The notes below the pieces were generated by a model. That model worked only from the letters and a program-made list of their open reading frames with translations. It had not been told where the DNA came from and did not search any database. A stretch of DNA of 43,888 nucleotides from Candidatus Saccharimonadota bacterium (lineage in GTDB: Bacteria > Patescibacteriota > Saccharimonadia > Saccharimonadales > Saccharimonadaceae). Location: the NCBI GenBank assembly GCA_027312165.1, contig DAICXN010000004.1, positions 1 to 43,888 on the forward strand, given 5' to 3'. Made by a program: the position numbers and the translations under genes. The number at the start of each line of letters is the position of its first letter. Within the stretch, counting starts at the first letter, position 1. Of the stretch, positions 9,343 through 17,593 are shown piece after piece.

Positions 9343-10950
9343 TTAAGGGTGGCACCAGGCATTAATCTGAGCAGCTACTTCCTTTGGCGAAGCACCTTGC
9401 TTGACGCCCGGATTTAGTATACCGTAGGGGTCAAAAATAGCTTTTATTTGCGTATAAAGCTCAGTAACCTCGTTTGGCATGATAGCTGGGCAGGTGATTG
9501 ATTTGAGCCGCCCGTCTCCCCCGTGACCAGCCAAGGTTCCCTTGTGATCAGTCACCAACTTGGCGACAGCGTTCAATACTTTGACTAGCTTTTGGCGATC
9601 GCTTACTTTTTTCATGTCAAATATCGGCAGTAAATCAATAAATCCGCTCGACGAGTCAACAAACACCGGCATAGGCAGCGAGTGCTCCTTCTCGATTTTG
9701 CGAAGAGCGCCCAGGAAACTATCGAGCTGAACAGTTGGTAGCCATAGACCACGAAACGCACCCGGAACGGCCTCATTTGGCTTGCCAGGCTGTGATGCTA
9801 CGGCCAAAATAGTCGTGATATCAGTTAAGTCGGCGGACTGGATGGACTGAGATGACAAGTGCACAGTGTTGTTAGGCCGAGCGAGCTCTTTCTGCAGCTT
9901 TTTGACCAGCGCCCGACGAGCTCGTTCAGAATATTGATCAAACACCACGACAACCAAACCGCCCTTGTAGCACTCCTTTGGAGCAAAATCTCGCTTTTTG
10001 CCTTGATCTGCGGCGCGTTTGAGCAACCGTCCATCAAACAGCTGGACAGATGCCGCCTTTTTCGTAAGCACTGCCTTGTCGGCTGCTGCCTGTGCATCGC
10101 TCAGATTATCGTAGGCAGCATAGAGCACGTGCATGTCTTGTCGTGCAAACTGGCCATCCATAACAACTTCAGTAATGATACCTAGGGTTCCCTGTGAACC
10201 AACGAATAAAGGAGTTAGGTCAATCGATCCGTCCTTTTGCTTGACATGGACTATGTTGCGATAGCCCATGGTGTCATATTCTGGCCCATCCGCCAAAGAC
10301 TGGATAAGTTCTTGGTTGTCAGAGATAAGGTTGTCTACCTTGCGATAGATCTCGCCCTCAAAGTTGTGCTGACCTTTTTTGCGATTTACCGCCCCTTTTG
10401 ACAATCGCTCTGTCTGCAAAACCTCACCGTTGCTCAAGACTATTTCAAGCTGACGAACAGCACTGCCAACCGTGCCATAGCGATGGTTCAACTGACCAGC
10501 GGCGCCAGAAGCTATAGCTCCGCCAACGCTTCCGCTCTCACCATCAAATGAGTCTCGCGGCAGGGTCAAGCCGCGATGAGTCGACAAAGTCATCTGGGCA
10601 CCGGCGTAGGGTGCGCCCGCCTGCAGCAGAATCATCCGCTTCTTTGTATCTATAGCGATTACTCGACTCATGTGCCGAGTGGGTGAAATCACTATACCAG
10701 AACCAATTGCGGCCCCCGTCATATCTGTGCCATGGCCACGCGCCGTAATTGAAATGACGTGCCCCTTCTCTGCCAGCTGCCAGCAAAAGCGAGCAACCTT
10801 GCGGATATCGCTCGTGTTCGCCACGTGGGCGACAATTTCCGGTTTTTGCAATAGTTGACTACCGTCAGTTGATGCCTCAGTTAAGTCTTTACCTTGACTA
10901 ACTACTTCGCCCATAAGATGTTCATTTAGATACGTAGCAATTTTACTCAT
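9343..10950 (-). CDS. FAD-binding oxidoreductase (GlcD / D-lactate dehydrogenase-like)
   Basis: ITARGHGTDMTGAAIGSGIVI, GESGSVGGAIASGAAG, GSQGTLGIITEV, GHGGDGRLK motifs. Confidence 0.88.
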   Translation of the reverse strand: MSKIATYLNEHLMGEVVSQGKDLTEASTDGSQLLQKPEIVAHVANTSDIRKVARFCWQLAEKGHVISITARGHGTDMTGAAIGSGIVISPTRHMSRVIAIDTKKRMILLQAGAPYAGAQMTLSTHRGLTLPRDSFDGESGSVGGAIASGAAGQLNHRYGTVGSAVRQLEIVLSNGEVLQTERLSKGAVNRKKGQHNFEGEIYRKVDNLISDNQELIQSLADGPEYDTMGYRNIVHVKQKDGSIDLTPLFVGSQGTLGIITEVVMDGQFARQDMHVLYAAYDNLSDAQAAADKAVLTKKAASVQLFDGRLLKRAADQGKKRDFAPKECYKGGLVVVVFDQYSERARRALVKKLQKELARPNNTVHLSSQSIQSADLTDITTILAVASQPGKPNEAVPGAFRGLWLPTVQLDSFLGALRKIEKEHSLPMPVFVDSSSGFIDLLPIFDMKKVSDRQKLVKVLNAVAKLVTDHKGTLAGHGGDGRLKSITCPAIMPNEVTELYTQIKAIFDPYGILNPGVKQGASPKEVAAQINAWCHP

Positions 10951-11010
10951 AGCTTCCCCTTATGCATATATCATCATTTTAGCATAAGCGCACACTAAGC
11001 ATTGAATATC

Positions 11011-11039
11011 TTGATTTATCGCTGATTTTGCTATATTTT
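11011..11039 (+). promoter_or_regulatory. Promoter TTGATT-17-TATTTT ahead of tRNA-like leader
   Basis: Boxes at 11011-11016 and 11034-11039. Confidence 0.5.
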
Positions 11040-11050
11040 ACTAGTGGTAC

Positions 11051-11100
11051 GCGGATGTGGCGGCTACGTGAAACGTAAATGATCGTAGATGTGGTAGCGC
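11051..11100 (+). other. 5'-half tRNA-Leu-like segment with 29-nt insertion at the D-loop position
   Basis: GCGGATGTGGCGG identical to the first 13 nt of tRNA-Leu(CAG) at 11154, then an insertion, then GGTAG. Confidence 0.55.
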
Positions 11101-11153
11101 GGGAGTCCGAAACTAGCAGTAAATTACTGTCGTACATTGAGATCATAACTTAT

Positions 11154-11240
11154 GCGGATGTGGCGGAATTGGTAGACGCGCTAGCTTCAGGTGCTAGTGT
11201 TCGCAAGTACGTGGAGGTTCAAGTCCTCTCATCCGCACCA
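11154..11240 (+). tRNA. tRNA-Leu (anticodon CAG)
   Basis: GCGGATG...CTAGC-TTCAGGT-GCTAG...GGTTCAAGTC...CATCCGC-A-CCA. Confidence 0.96.
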
Positions 11241-11251
11241 AAAATAAGAGG

Positions 11252-11276
11252 CATCGTGGAGACATGGTGTTTTTTT
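11252..11276 (+). terminator. Rho-independent terminator after tRNA-Leu
   Basis: CATCGTG-GAGA-CATGGTG followed by T-run. Confidence 0.75.
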
Positions 11277-11361
11277 GTTGGCTAAATTCGACTCGTTTGA
11301 ACCTCCTTACTTTTGCTCACGCAAAAGGTGGAGCTAGCGCCTCCGCTGGAGGCTTCTTCGC

Positions 11362-11427
11362 CAAGTCCTCTCATCCGCACCAAACTCAGAGGCATCATGG
11401 AAACATGGTGTTTTTTTGTTGGCTAAA
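11362..11427 (+). repeat. Duplicated tRNA-Leu 3' end plus terminator (copy of 11220-11286)
   Basis: CAAGTCCTCTCATCCGCACCAA...AGAGGCATC.TGGA.ACATGGTGTTTTTTTGTTGGCTAAA in both copies. Confidence 0.9.
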
Positions 11428-11463
11428 ATAGTGTAGAATGGTCATGAACAAGGCAACAAGTGC

Positions 11464-11539
11464 GGGGCATTAGCTCATTTGGTAGAGCGCTTCCATGGCA
11501 TGGAAGAGGTGAGGAGTTCGAATCTCCTATGCTCCACCA
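11464..11539 (+). tRNA. tRNA-Ala (anticodon GGC)
   Basis: GGGGCAT...CTTCC-ATGGCAT-GGAAG...GTTCGAATC...ATGCTCC-A-CCA. Confidence 0.95.
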
Positions 11540-11568
11540 TTGATTTTGTGTAATATTTATGCTATAAT
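11540..11568 (+). promoter_or_regulatory. typA promoter TTGATT-17-TATAAT
   Basis: -35 directly abuts the tRNA-Ala CCA end. Confidence 0.75.
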
Positions 11569-11576
11569 TAAATGAT

Positions 11577-11614
11577 AGGAGCTCGTTCAAAGTCGCTTTG
11601 ACGAGCATATTTTT
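11577..11614 (+). promoter_or_regulatory. typA 5' UTR: AGGA SD + 26-nt hairpin + ATATTTTT before ATG
   Basis: GCTCG(T)TCAAAG-TCG-CTTTGACGAGC at 11581-11606. Confidence 0.7.
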
Positions 11615-13438
11615 ATGAAAAAACCTGAATACATTCGAAACATCGCGATAATCGCTCACGTCGACCACGGCAAGACTACTATGGTCGATGGGCTACTTAA
11701 GCAATCTCAAACCTTTCGCGATAACCAAGCCGAGATGAGCCAAGAGCTTATCATGGACTCTGGCGACCAAGAACATGAGCGCGGCATTACCATCACGGCC
11801 AAGCAAACCTCGATCTATTATAAGGACTACAAGATCAATGTGATTGACACACCAGGACACGCCGACTTTTCTGGCGAAGTTGAGCGAACTCTCAACATGG
11901 CTGATGGCGTTCTGCTAATAGTTGATGCCCAAGAAGGACCGATGCCACAAACTAAGTTCGTGTTGTCTAAGGCTCTCGAGCTAGGGCTAAAGCCGATCGT
12001 GATTATCAACAAGATTGATAAACCAGCCCGACGAATCGACGAGGTTGAGGACGAACTGAGCGATCTGTTCCTCGAGCTTGCAACTGACGACTCACAGCTC
12101 CAGTACCCGGTTTATTATGCGATTGGGCGCGAGGGTAAGGCCTGGAAAAACCTACCGCAAGATGCCACCGAGGACGCTAGCTTGATTCCACTGTTTGAGG
12201 CAATTATTGAAGAAATCCCCGCCCCTTCAGTCGAGCAAGATGGAGACTTCCAGATGTTAGTCACTAGCCTGCAGTATGATTCTTTTCAGGGCAAATATGC
12301 CATTGGACGGATTAACCGTGGCATAGCCAAGCGCTCACTGCCCGTAAGCCTACTAAAGGACGGCCAAGTGGTCAGCTCGTCTCGAATTGACCGATTGTTT
12401 AGCTATCGCGGCCTAAATCGCGAAGAGGTCCAAGAGGCTGCTGCCGGTGATATCGTAGCTCTGGTTGGCGTAGACGACGCACATATCGGCGACACTATAG
12501 CCGACAAGGAAAATCCCGAGGCCCTACCAACTATTGAAATTGAAGCGCCTACACTGAGCATGTACCTAGGTCCGAACACCAGCCCGATGAAGGGTCGCGA
12601 AGGTGAGTTTACCACCTCTCGCCAGATCGGCGAACGATTGACGCGCGAGCTCGAAACCAATGTGGCACTTCGGGTAAAAGAAAACGGGATCGGCTTTACT
12701 ATCTCAGGTCGCGGTGAACTTCACTTGAGCGTACTGATTGAAACTATGCGCCGTGAAGGTTTTGAGTTTGAAGTCGGCCGCCCACAGGTGGTTACTATCA
12801 CCGAAGATGGTATTGAAAAAGAACCAGTCGAGGAGCTGCTGATTGAGGTATCCAGTGAATTCGTTGGCGTAATCAGCCAAGAACTTGGAGCGCGACGTGC
12901 AGAAATGCGCGGCCAAGAGACCACATCAACCGGCGCAGCCCGTCTGACTTACATCCTACCGACACGAGCACTCATTGGCCTAAGGAACACACTGCTTACT
13001 GCCACCAAGGGTACCGTTATCATGAATAGCCTGCCTCACGGCTACCAGCCAGTTGCGGGCAAGCTGCCAAGGACTCGAAATGGCGTATTGATCGCCTACG
13101 AAGCCGGCACAACAACACCATACGCCCTCGAAATGGCGGAAGCTCGGGGCGAGCTGCTGGTAGGTCCTGGGGTTGAGGTATACTCTGGAATGATTGTCGG
13201 CATATACAATCGCCAGGAAGATCTCGAGATTAACGTATGTAAAGCCAAGCATCTGACCAACATGCGCTCAAAGTCTAGCGACGGAACAGTTCAGCTAACG
13301 CCATTTACTGACTTAAGTCTCGAACAGGCGATCGACTTCATTGAGGATGACGAGCTGCTAGAGGTGACTCCAAAGAACCTGCGTCTTCGCAAGCGCTATC
13401 TCGACGCCAATGAGCGAAAGCGTCACAACAAGAATTAA
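11615..13438 (+). CDS. typA: Translational GTPase TypA/BipA
   Basis: IRNIAIIAHVDHGKTTMVDGLL, HERGITITAK, DTPGHADFSGEVER; C-terminal TypA domain. Confidence 0.97.
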   Translation: MKKPEYIRNIAIIAHVDHGKTTMVDGLLKQSQTFRDNQAEMSQELIMDSGDQEHERGITITAKQTSIYYKDYKINVIDTPGHADFSGEVERTLNMADGVLLIVDAQEGPMPQTKFVLSKALELGLKPIVIINKIDKPARRIDEVEDELSDLFLELATDDSQLQYPVYYAIGREGKAWKNLPQDATEDASLIPLFEAIIEEIPAPSVEQDGDFQMLVTSLQYDSFQGKYAIGRINRGIAKRSLPVSLLKDGQVVSSSRIDRLFSYRGLNREEVQEAAAGDIVALVGVDDAHIGDTIADKENPEALPTIEIEAPTLSMYLGPNTSPMKGREGEFTTSRQIGERLTRELETNVALRVKENGIGFTISGRGELHLSVLIETMRREGFEFEVGRPQVVTITEDGIEKEPVEELLIEVSSEFVGVISQELGARRAEMRGQETTSTGAARLTYILPTRALIGLRNTLLTATKGTVIMNSLPHGYQPVAGKLPRTRNGVLIAYEAGTTTPYALEMAEARGELLVGPGVEVYSGMIVGIYNRQEDLEINVCKAKHLTNMRSKSSDGTVQLTPFTDLSLEQAIDFIEDDELLEVTPKNLRLRKRYLDANERKRHNKN

Positions 13439-13440
13439 CA

Positions 13441-13470
13441 AAAAACCGCCCAGAAATGAGGCGGTTTTTT
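13441..13470. terminator. Rho-independent terminator
   Basis: AAAAACCGCC...GGCGGTTTTTT. Confidence 0.85.
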
Positions 13471-13485
13471 AAAATCCCAGACTAA

Positions 13486-14031
13486 TTAGCCGACCAGAGT
13501 CTCTTTGACTCGCTTTGAGAACAAGAAGTACAAAACCAACAAGCCATAGATAACCAAGCTTACCACTATGCTCGACACAAGAGTTGCAGCATGGTCTCTG
13601 ACCTGGGACTCCATAAAGACGATCACTCGACTGATCACGGTATATAAAGCCAGCGCGACCAAGGTGCCTATAGCCAGCCACTTGCCTGTCCTTTTTTGAA
13701 TCGATATAAATACCGCAGACAAAGTTGACAAGATTGCGATAACTGGAGCAAGGGTTAGGTTGAGAAGCGAGAAGTTAGTAAATGCAGCAAAAAAGACCGG
13801 TATAAAAGTTAGGCCAATCAGCGCAAAACTTACGACAAACAGCAGCAGCCAACCCTTGACACCCTTTAGTGAATCGGCCGCCACTACGTACTGAACTGGC
13901 GCGGCTTGTGGTTGGGCAAAGTACTGCTGCTCAACTGGCTGATCAACTGATGGCGTGTGCTGAGGCGCAGAGTCAACAGGTTGTTGCGGCTCGCTTTGGC
14001 GCAGATCTTTATCAGATTGTGTGGGTTGCAT
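13486..14031 (-). CDS. Hypothetical four-TM membrane protein with Q/P-rich N-terminus
   Basis: Hydrophobic segments after QQPVDSAPQHTPSVDQPVEQQYFAQPQAAP; SD GGAGAA. Confidence 0.75.
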   Translation of the reverse strand: MQPTQSDKDLRQSEPQQPVDSAPQHTPSVDQPVEQQYFAQPQAAPVQYVVAADSLKGVKGWLLLFVVSFALIGLTFIPVFFAAFTNFSLLNLTLAPVIAILSTLSAVFISIQKRTGKWLAIGTLVALALYTVISRVIVFMESQVRDHAATLVSSIVVSLVIYGLLVLYFLFSKRVKETLVG

Positions 14032-14036
14032 ATAAA

Positions 14037-15239
14037 TTAATTCTCCTTTGAATTACTCTTACCTAATCTTATCACGTCCTGCACATCTTCTGGCAGGAAG
14101 CCTTTTTGGTGTTTAAAATCAGCCTGCCACTTATAATCTTTCGCGTAGCCAAGATCTTTCATCAGCTTAGTCGGTGCGTTACGCAGGTGTAGCGGCACAG
14201 GGCTATTGTTGTAGCGACTCGCCAGATCCTTTGCCGCATACATCAAATCGGTCACTTCGCGAGATTTCTGAGAACGAGCTAGTGCCGTAGCGCAGTGATA
14301 GAGGTTGTAGCTACCTTCCGGCAGCCCTACCCTTTCAACTGCCTGAAACGTCGCTACAGCTAAGCTCAAGGCTCCATTTCCCGCCAGCCCAATGTCTTCG
14401 GACGCGAAAATCACCATCCGTCGAGCGATAAACTTTGGATCCTCTCCGGCATCCAACATCCGGCTCAGATAGTAAAGCGTAGCCTCAACATCAGAGCCTC
14501 GCATGCTCTTTATAAATGCCGATATGACGTCGTAGTGCATATCACCTTTTTTGTCATAGCCCGGCAGACGCTTTTGCGCCGCCGCCTTAACGACGTCTGG
14601 CGTAACCTTTTGGCTCAAGCTCAGTGCCAACTCCAAGTTACCCAGGGCAACCCGAGCATCCCCGCCCGATAGTTCAGCCAAATAATCGATCGCTTTTGGG
14701 GTTACATTTTTGGTCTTTTTTATCAGTTTTAGGGCTCGCTTGATTATTGATATAATCTCGTCCTTTGATAGTGGCTCCAAAACGAGAACTCGGGTTCGCG
14801 AAAGTAAAGGATGTATCACCTCAAAACTAGGGTTTTCAGTCGTTGCACCAATCAGTGTGATAAGCCCAGACTCAACATGTGGCAAAAATGCATCTTGCTG
14901 AGCCTTGTTAAACCGATGTATCTCATCAACAAATAAAATCGTCCTGAGGCCCAGGTTCCAGTTCTGCCTGGCGTGTTCAACGACCTGTGTAACATCCTTT
15001 TTGCCACTTGTAACAGCCGAAAGCTCAATAAATTCAGCCTCAACCTCATTGGCAATAATCCTTGCAAGGGTTGTCTTGCCTGTGCCGGGTGGGCCCCAAA
15101 GTATCAAGCTTACAGGCTGTTTTTTTGCAACAATTTGCCGTAATATCTCAGCATCCCCAAGCAAGTGCGACTGTCCGATCACTTCGTCAAGTGACGTGGG
15201 TCGCATACGCTCGGCCAATGGCTGTCGTTGATTGTCCAT
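14037..15239 (-). CDS. rarA: Replication-associated recombination protein A (AAA ATPase)
   Basis: [51 protein letters not shown]. Confidence 0.95.
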   Translation of the reverse strand: MDNQRQPLAERMRPTSLDEVIGQSHLLGDAEILRQIVAKKQPVSLILWGPPGTGKTTLARIIANEVEAEFIELSAVTSGKKDVTQVVEHARQNWNLGLRTILFVDEIHRFNKAQQDAFLPHVESGLITLIGATTENPSFEVIHPLLSRTRVLVLEPLSKDEIISIIKRALKLIKKTKNVTPKAIDYLAELSGGDARVALGNLELALSLSQKVTPDVVKAAAQKRLPGYDKKGDMHYDVISAFIKSMRGSDVEATLYYLSRMLDAGEDPKFIARRMVIFASEDIGLAGNGALSLAVATFQAVERVGLPEGSYNLYHCATALARSQKSREVTDLMYAAKDLASRYNNSPVPLHLRNAPTKLMKDLGYAKDYKWQADFKHQKGFLPEDVQDVIRLGKSNSKEN

Positions 15240-15294
15240 ACTTATATTATATCTTATAGGTGTAGTATAATATTGCTATAAACAAAGGAGGAGT

Positions 15295-16062
15295 ATGGAG
15301 TTTATTTCTGGAACAACGCTATTTGTACTATTTATCGTAGCTGCGTTTATCATCGCTGGCATCAAGATAGTTAACCAATACCAGCGCGGCGTCGTGTTGA
15401 CACTAGGTAAATTTACAGGCGTGCGTGAACCTGGACTTCGAATAGTCATCCCGATAATCCAGCAAATGCTTCGCGTTGATGTTCGCTCAACCCCGATTGA
15501 CGTGCCTAAGCAGGAAATTATAACCAAAGACAACGTCACGGCTGGTGTTGACGCGATTGTGTACTTCCGAGTGATTGATGCTCCAAAGGCCGTACTAGAG
15601 ACTACGAACTACGTATATGCAACCAGCCAGTTTGCACAGGCGGCACTGCGCGATGTTACCGGTAACTTCGAGCTAGATGACCTACTATCAAAACGCGAAG
15701 AGATTAGCCAGCAAATCAAGGAAATAGTCGACAAGCAAACTGACCAGTGGGGTATCGATGTCGAGGCGGTAAAGATTCAAAACATCGAACTACCGCAGGA
15801 CATGAAGCGAGCGATGGCGAAACAAGCCGAAGCTGAGCGCGAGCGACGAAGCAACATTATCAACGCTGAAGGAGAACGAGCGGCTGCTGAAACCCTAGCG
15901 GAGGCCGCCAGAATTATCGCCGGCACCCCTGGTGCGATTAACCTACGTACGCTCAATACAGTCGAGAGAATCAGCACCGAGCCAAGTCAAAAAACCACCA
16001 TACTTTTCCCTGTTGAACTACTTGAAGCCGTCAAAACTATTGGCGACAATATGAAGAAGTAA
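15295..16062 (+). CDS. SPFH/Band 7 (slipin-like) protein
   Basis: N-terminal TM, NQYQRGVVLTLGKFTGVREPGLRIVIP, VKIQNIELPQDMKRAMAKQAEAERERRSNII. Confidence 0.92.
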   Translation: MEFISGTTLFVLFIVAAFIIAGIKIVNQYQRGVVLTLGKFTGVREPGLRIVIPIIQQMLRVDVRSTPIDVPKQEIITKDNVTAGVDAIVYFRVIDAPKAVLETTNYVYATSQFAQAALRDVTGNFELDDLLSKREEISQQIKEIVDKQTDQWGIDVEAVKIQNIELPQDMKRAMAKQAEAERERRSNIINAEGERAAAETLAEAARIIAGTPGAINLRTLNTVERISTEPSQKTTILFPVELLEAVKTIGDNMKK

Positions 16063-16079
16063 TTTGAAAGGAGCGTACA

Positions 16080-16292
16080 ATGGCAGACCCAGAGTCACTC
16101 AGGCAGCAGGCAGATAGGCTTCGCCAAGAAGCCGACCAGTTGCAAAGCCAAATAACAAACCTTCAGGGTCAAATAACCCAAAAGTTGGATCAAGCGGCCA
16201 AACTTGATCAAGATGCGGCTGCCGCTCAAAAACTTCAGCAAGATTCAGAGGCAAAACAGCGCGGCGATAAACCAACTTTCCTTGGATTGTAG
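16080..16292 (+). CDS. Small coiled-coil hypothetical protein
   Basis: Heptad-like Q/L-rich ORF with SD aaaggag. Confidence 0.65.
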   Translation: MADPESLRQQADRLRQEADQLQSQITNLQGQITQKLDQAAKLDQDAAAAQKLQQDSEAKQRGDKPTFLGL

Positions 16293-16310
16293 TAGGATCC
16301 AAAAGCCAGC

Positions 16311-16339
16311 TTGCCTAACAGCGACAACTTTAGTACAAT
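16311..16339 (+). promoter_or_regulatory. Promoter TTGCCT-17-TACAAT
   Basis: Boxes at 16311-16316 and 16334-16339, upstream of the tRNA-like segment. Confidence 0.65.
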
Positions 16340-16355
16340 ACTAGAGTTATGCAGC

Positions 16356-16410
16356 GGGTCTCTAGCTCATTGCCTGCAAAGCAGCGTCATAAAAAGCGTA
16401 GAGCAGAGGC
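16356..16410 (+). other. 5'-half tRNA-Phe-like segment with 25-nt insertion in the D-loop
   Basis: GGGTCTCTAGCTCATTG-[25 nt]-GTAGAGCAGAGGC versus tRNA-Phe GGCTCTTTAGCTCAGTTGGTAGAGCAGAGGC. Confidence 0.55.
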
Positions 16411-16461
16411 TAGGCCGTCCATACTTGCGGCATAAAATAAGTTGTATAAGCTACCATGTGC

Positions 16462-16537
16462 GGCTCTTTAGCTCAGTTGGTAGAGCAGAGGCCTGAAGAG
16501 CCTTGTGTCCCCAGTTCAAGTCTGGGAGGAGCCACCA
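16462..16537 (+). tRNA. tRNA-Phe (anticodon GAA)
   Basis: GGCTCTT...GAGGC-CTGAAGA-GCCTT...GTTCAAGTC...AGGAGCC-A-CCA. Confidence 0.95.
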
Positions 16538-16545
16538 AAGAAAAC

Positions 16546-16569
16546 ACCTGACTTATGTCGGGTTTTTTC
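16546..16569 (+). terminator. Rho-independent terminator after tRNA-Phe
   Basis: ACCTGAC-TTAT-GTCGGGTTTTTT. Confidence 0.8.
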
Positions 16570-16597
16570 TTTTAGGTGCTGAGGCTGATAATTCGTC

Positions 16598-16626
16598 TTG
16601 CAAATAACTGCGCTGTTTAGTAAAAT
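16598..16626 (+). promoter_or_regulatory. tRNA-Gly promoter TTGCAA-17-TAAAAT
   Basis: Boxes at 16598-16603 and 16621-16626. Confidence 0.7.
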
Positions 16627-16644
16627 ATATCAAGTAAACAACAT

Positions 16645-16720
16645 GCGGGTATAGCTCAGTTGTTAGAGCGCTTCCTTGCCATGGAAGAGGCCTGGAGTTA
16701 GAGTCTCCATACCCGCACCA
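16645..16720 (+). tRNA. tRNA-Gly (anticodon GCC) with T19/A56 elbow
   Basis: GCGGGTA...CTTCC-TTGCCAT-GGAAG...TGGAG-TTAGAGT-CTCCA...TACCCGC-A-CCA. Confidence 0.95.
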
Positions 16721-16734
16721 AGACTAGCGACTTA

Positions 16735-16760
16735 AAGAGATGGTATTGCCATCTCTTTTT
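16735..16760 (+). terminator. Rho-independent terminator after tRNA-Gly
   Basis: AAGAGATGG-TATTG-CCATCTCTTTTT. Confidence 0.85.
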
Positions 16761-16881
16761 CATTCTCCCGCACCATGCCTCGGCAACTATTCAAGGAATA
16801 GAATCAGGTTGTTATATCTACTTAGCCCAGTTAGTATAAAGACGGATCATTTAAAAATCGAACAATAAGGAGAAAAACCGC

Positions 16882-17523
16882 GTGACAACTAAGTCAAAAT
16901 CATTTCCAGCACGACTAGACATCGACTATCCGAGCAAGCTCAGCAGACTGACTACATTCTTCCGCCTAATACTTGCGGTTCCTATAGCATTTATACTCGC
17001 ACTAATTACCGCCGCAGATAGCAGTACAGTGGTAGACGAGGCCGGTAGACAGATCACGACCAGTTCTGGCGGTATAATGGTCGGTATTTTTATAGCTACA
17101 GCCTTAATGATCCTGTTTCGTCAGCGCTATCCGCGTTGGTGGTTTGACTTTGCTTTAGAGTTTAATCGATTTTCAGCTCGAGTTGGGGCATACTTATTCC
17201 TACTGACAGATAAATACCCCTCAACTGTCGACAAGCAGTCGGTTAGCTTGAACCTAGAATATCCGGACGTCAAAAAGGATTTAAACAGGTGGCTGCCACT
17301 AGTAAAGTGGATTCTTGCGATCCCTCACTATATAGTGCTTATAATACTGGCAATTGGCGCACTTTTTGCAACTATCATCGCCTGGTTCGCGATACTATTT
17401 ACTGGACGCTATCCGAAGAGTTTATTTAACTATGTGGTAGGAGTTGGTCGATGGAGCCTCAGGGTTGCAACTTACTCCGAACTGCTTATCACAGATAAAT
17501 ACCCGCCATTTAGCCTAAAGTAA
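16882..17523 (+). CDS. DUF4389-like membrane protein (internal duplication), GTG start
   Basis: Two related units, YPSKLSRLTTFFRLILAVPIAFI and YPDVKKDLNRWLPLVKWILAIPHYIVLI; SD aaggag. Confidence 0.8.
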   Translation: MTTKSKSFPARLDIDYPSKLSRLTTFFRLILAVPIAFILALITAADSSTVVDEAGRQITTSSGGIMVGIFIATALMILFRQRYPRWWFDFALEFNRFSARVGAYLFLLTDKYPSTVDKQSVSLNLEYPDVKKDLNRWLPLVKWILAIPHYIVLIILAIGALFATIIAWFAILFTGRYPKSLFNYVVGVGRWSLRVATYSELLITDKYPPFSLK

Positions 17524-17540
17524 CTTAAAAGCATGAAGAT

Positions 17541-17575
17541 AAAAAATAGACCCCGTCGTAGGGTCTATTTTTAAA
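17541..17575. terminator. Bidirectional terminator between convergent genes
   Basis: AAAAATAGACCC...GGGTCTATTTTT. Confidence 0.85.
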
Positions 17576-17593
17576 ATCGACTACTCAGTTAGA

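Noticed and set aside
11079-11285. 68-aa plus-strand ORF
   Set aside because: It is a translation of the tRNA-Leu(CAG) gene and leader; the ELVDALAS-type peptide is a common artefact of tRNA-Leu.
11423-11668. 81-aa minus-strand ORF
   Set aside because: Antisense to tRNA-Ala and the typA 5' end; no coding support.
12403-13252. Several antisense ORFs inside typA
   Set aside because: Typical antisense shadows of a highly conserved coding gene, with no RBS, promoter or family similarity.
16311-16496. 61-aa plus-strand ORF
   Set aside because: Covers promoter, tRNA-like segment and tRNA-Phe; not a protein gene.
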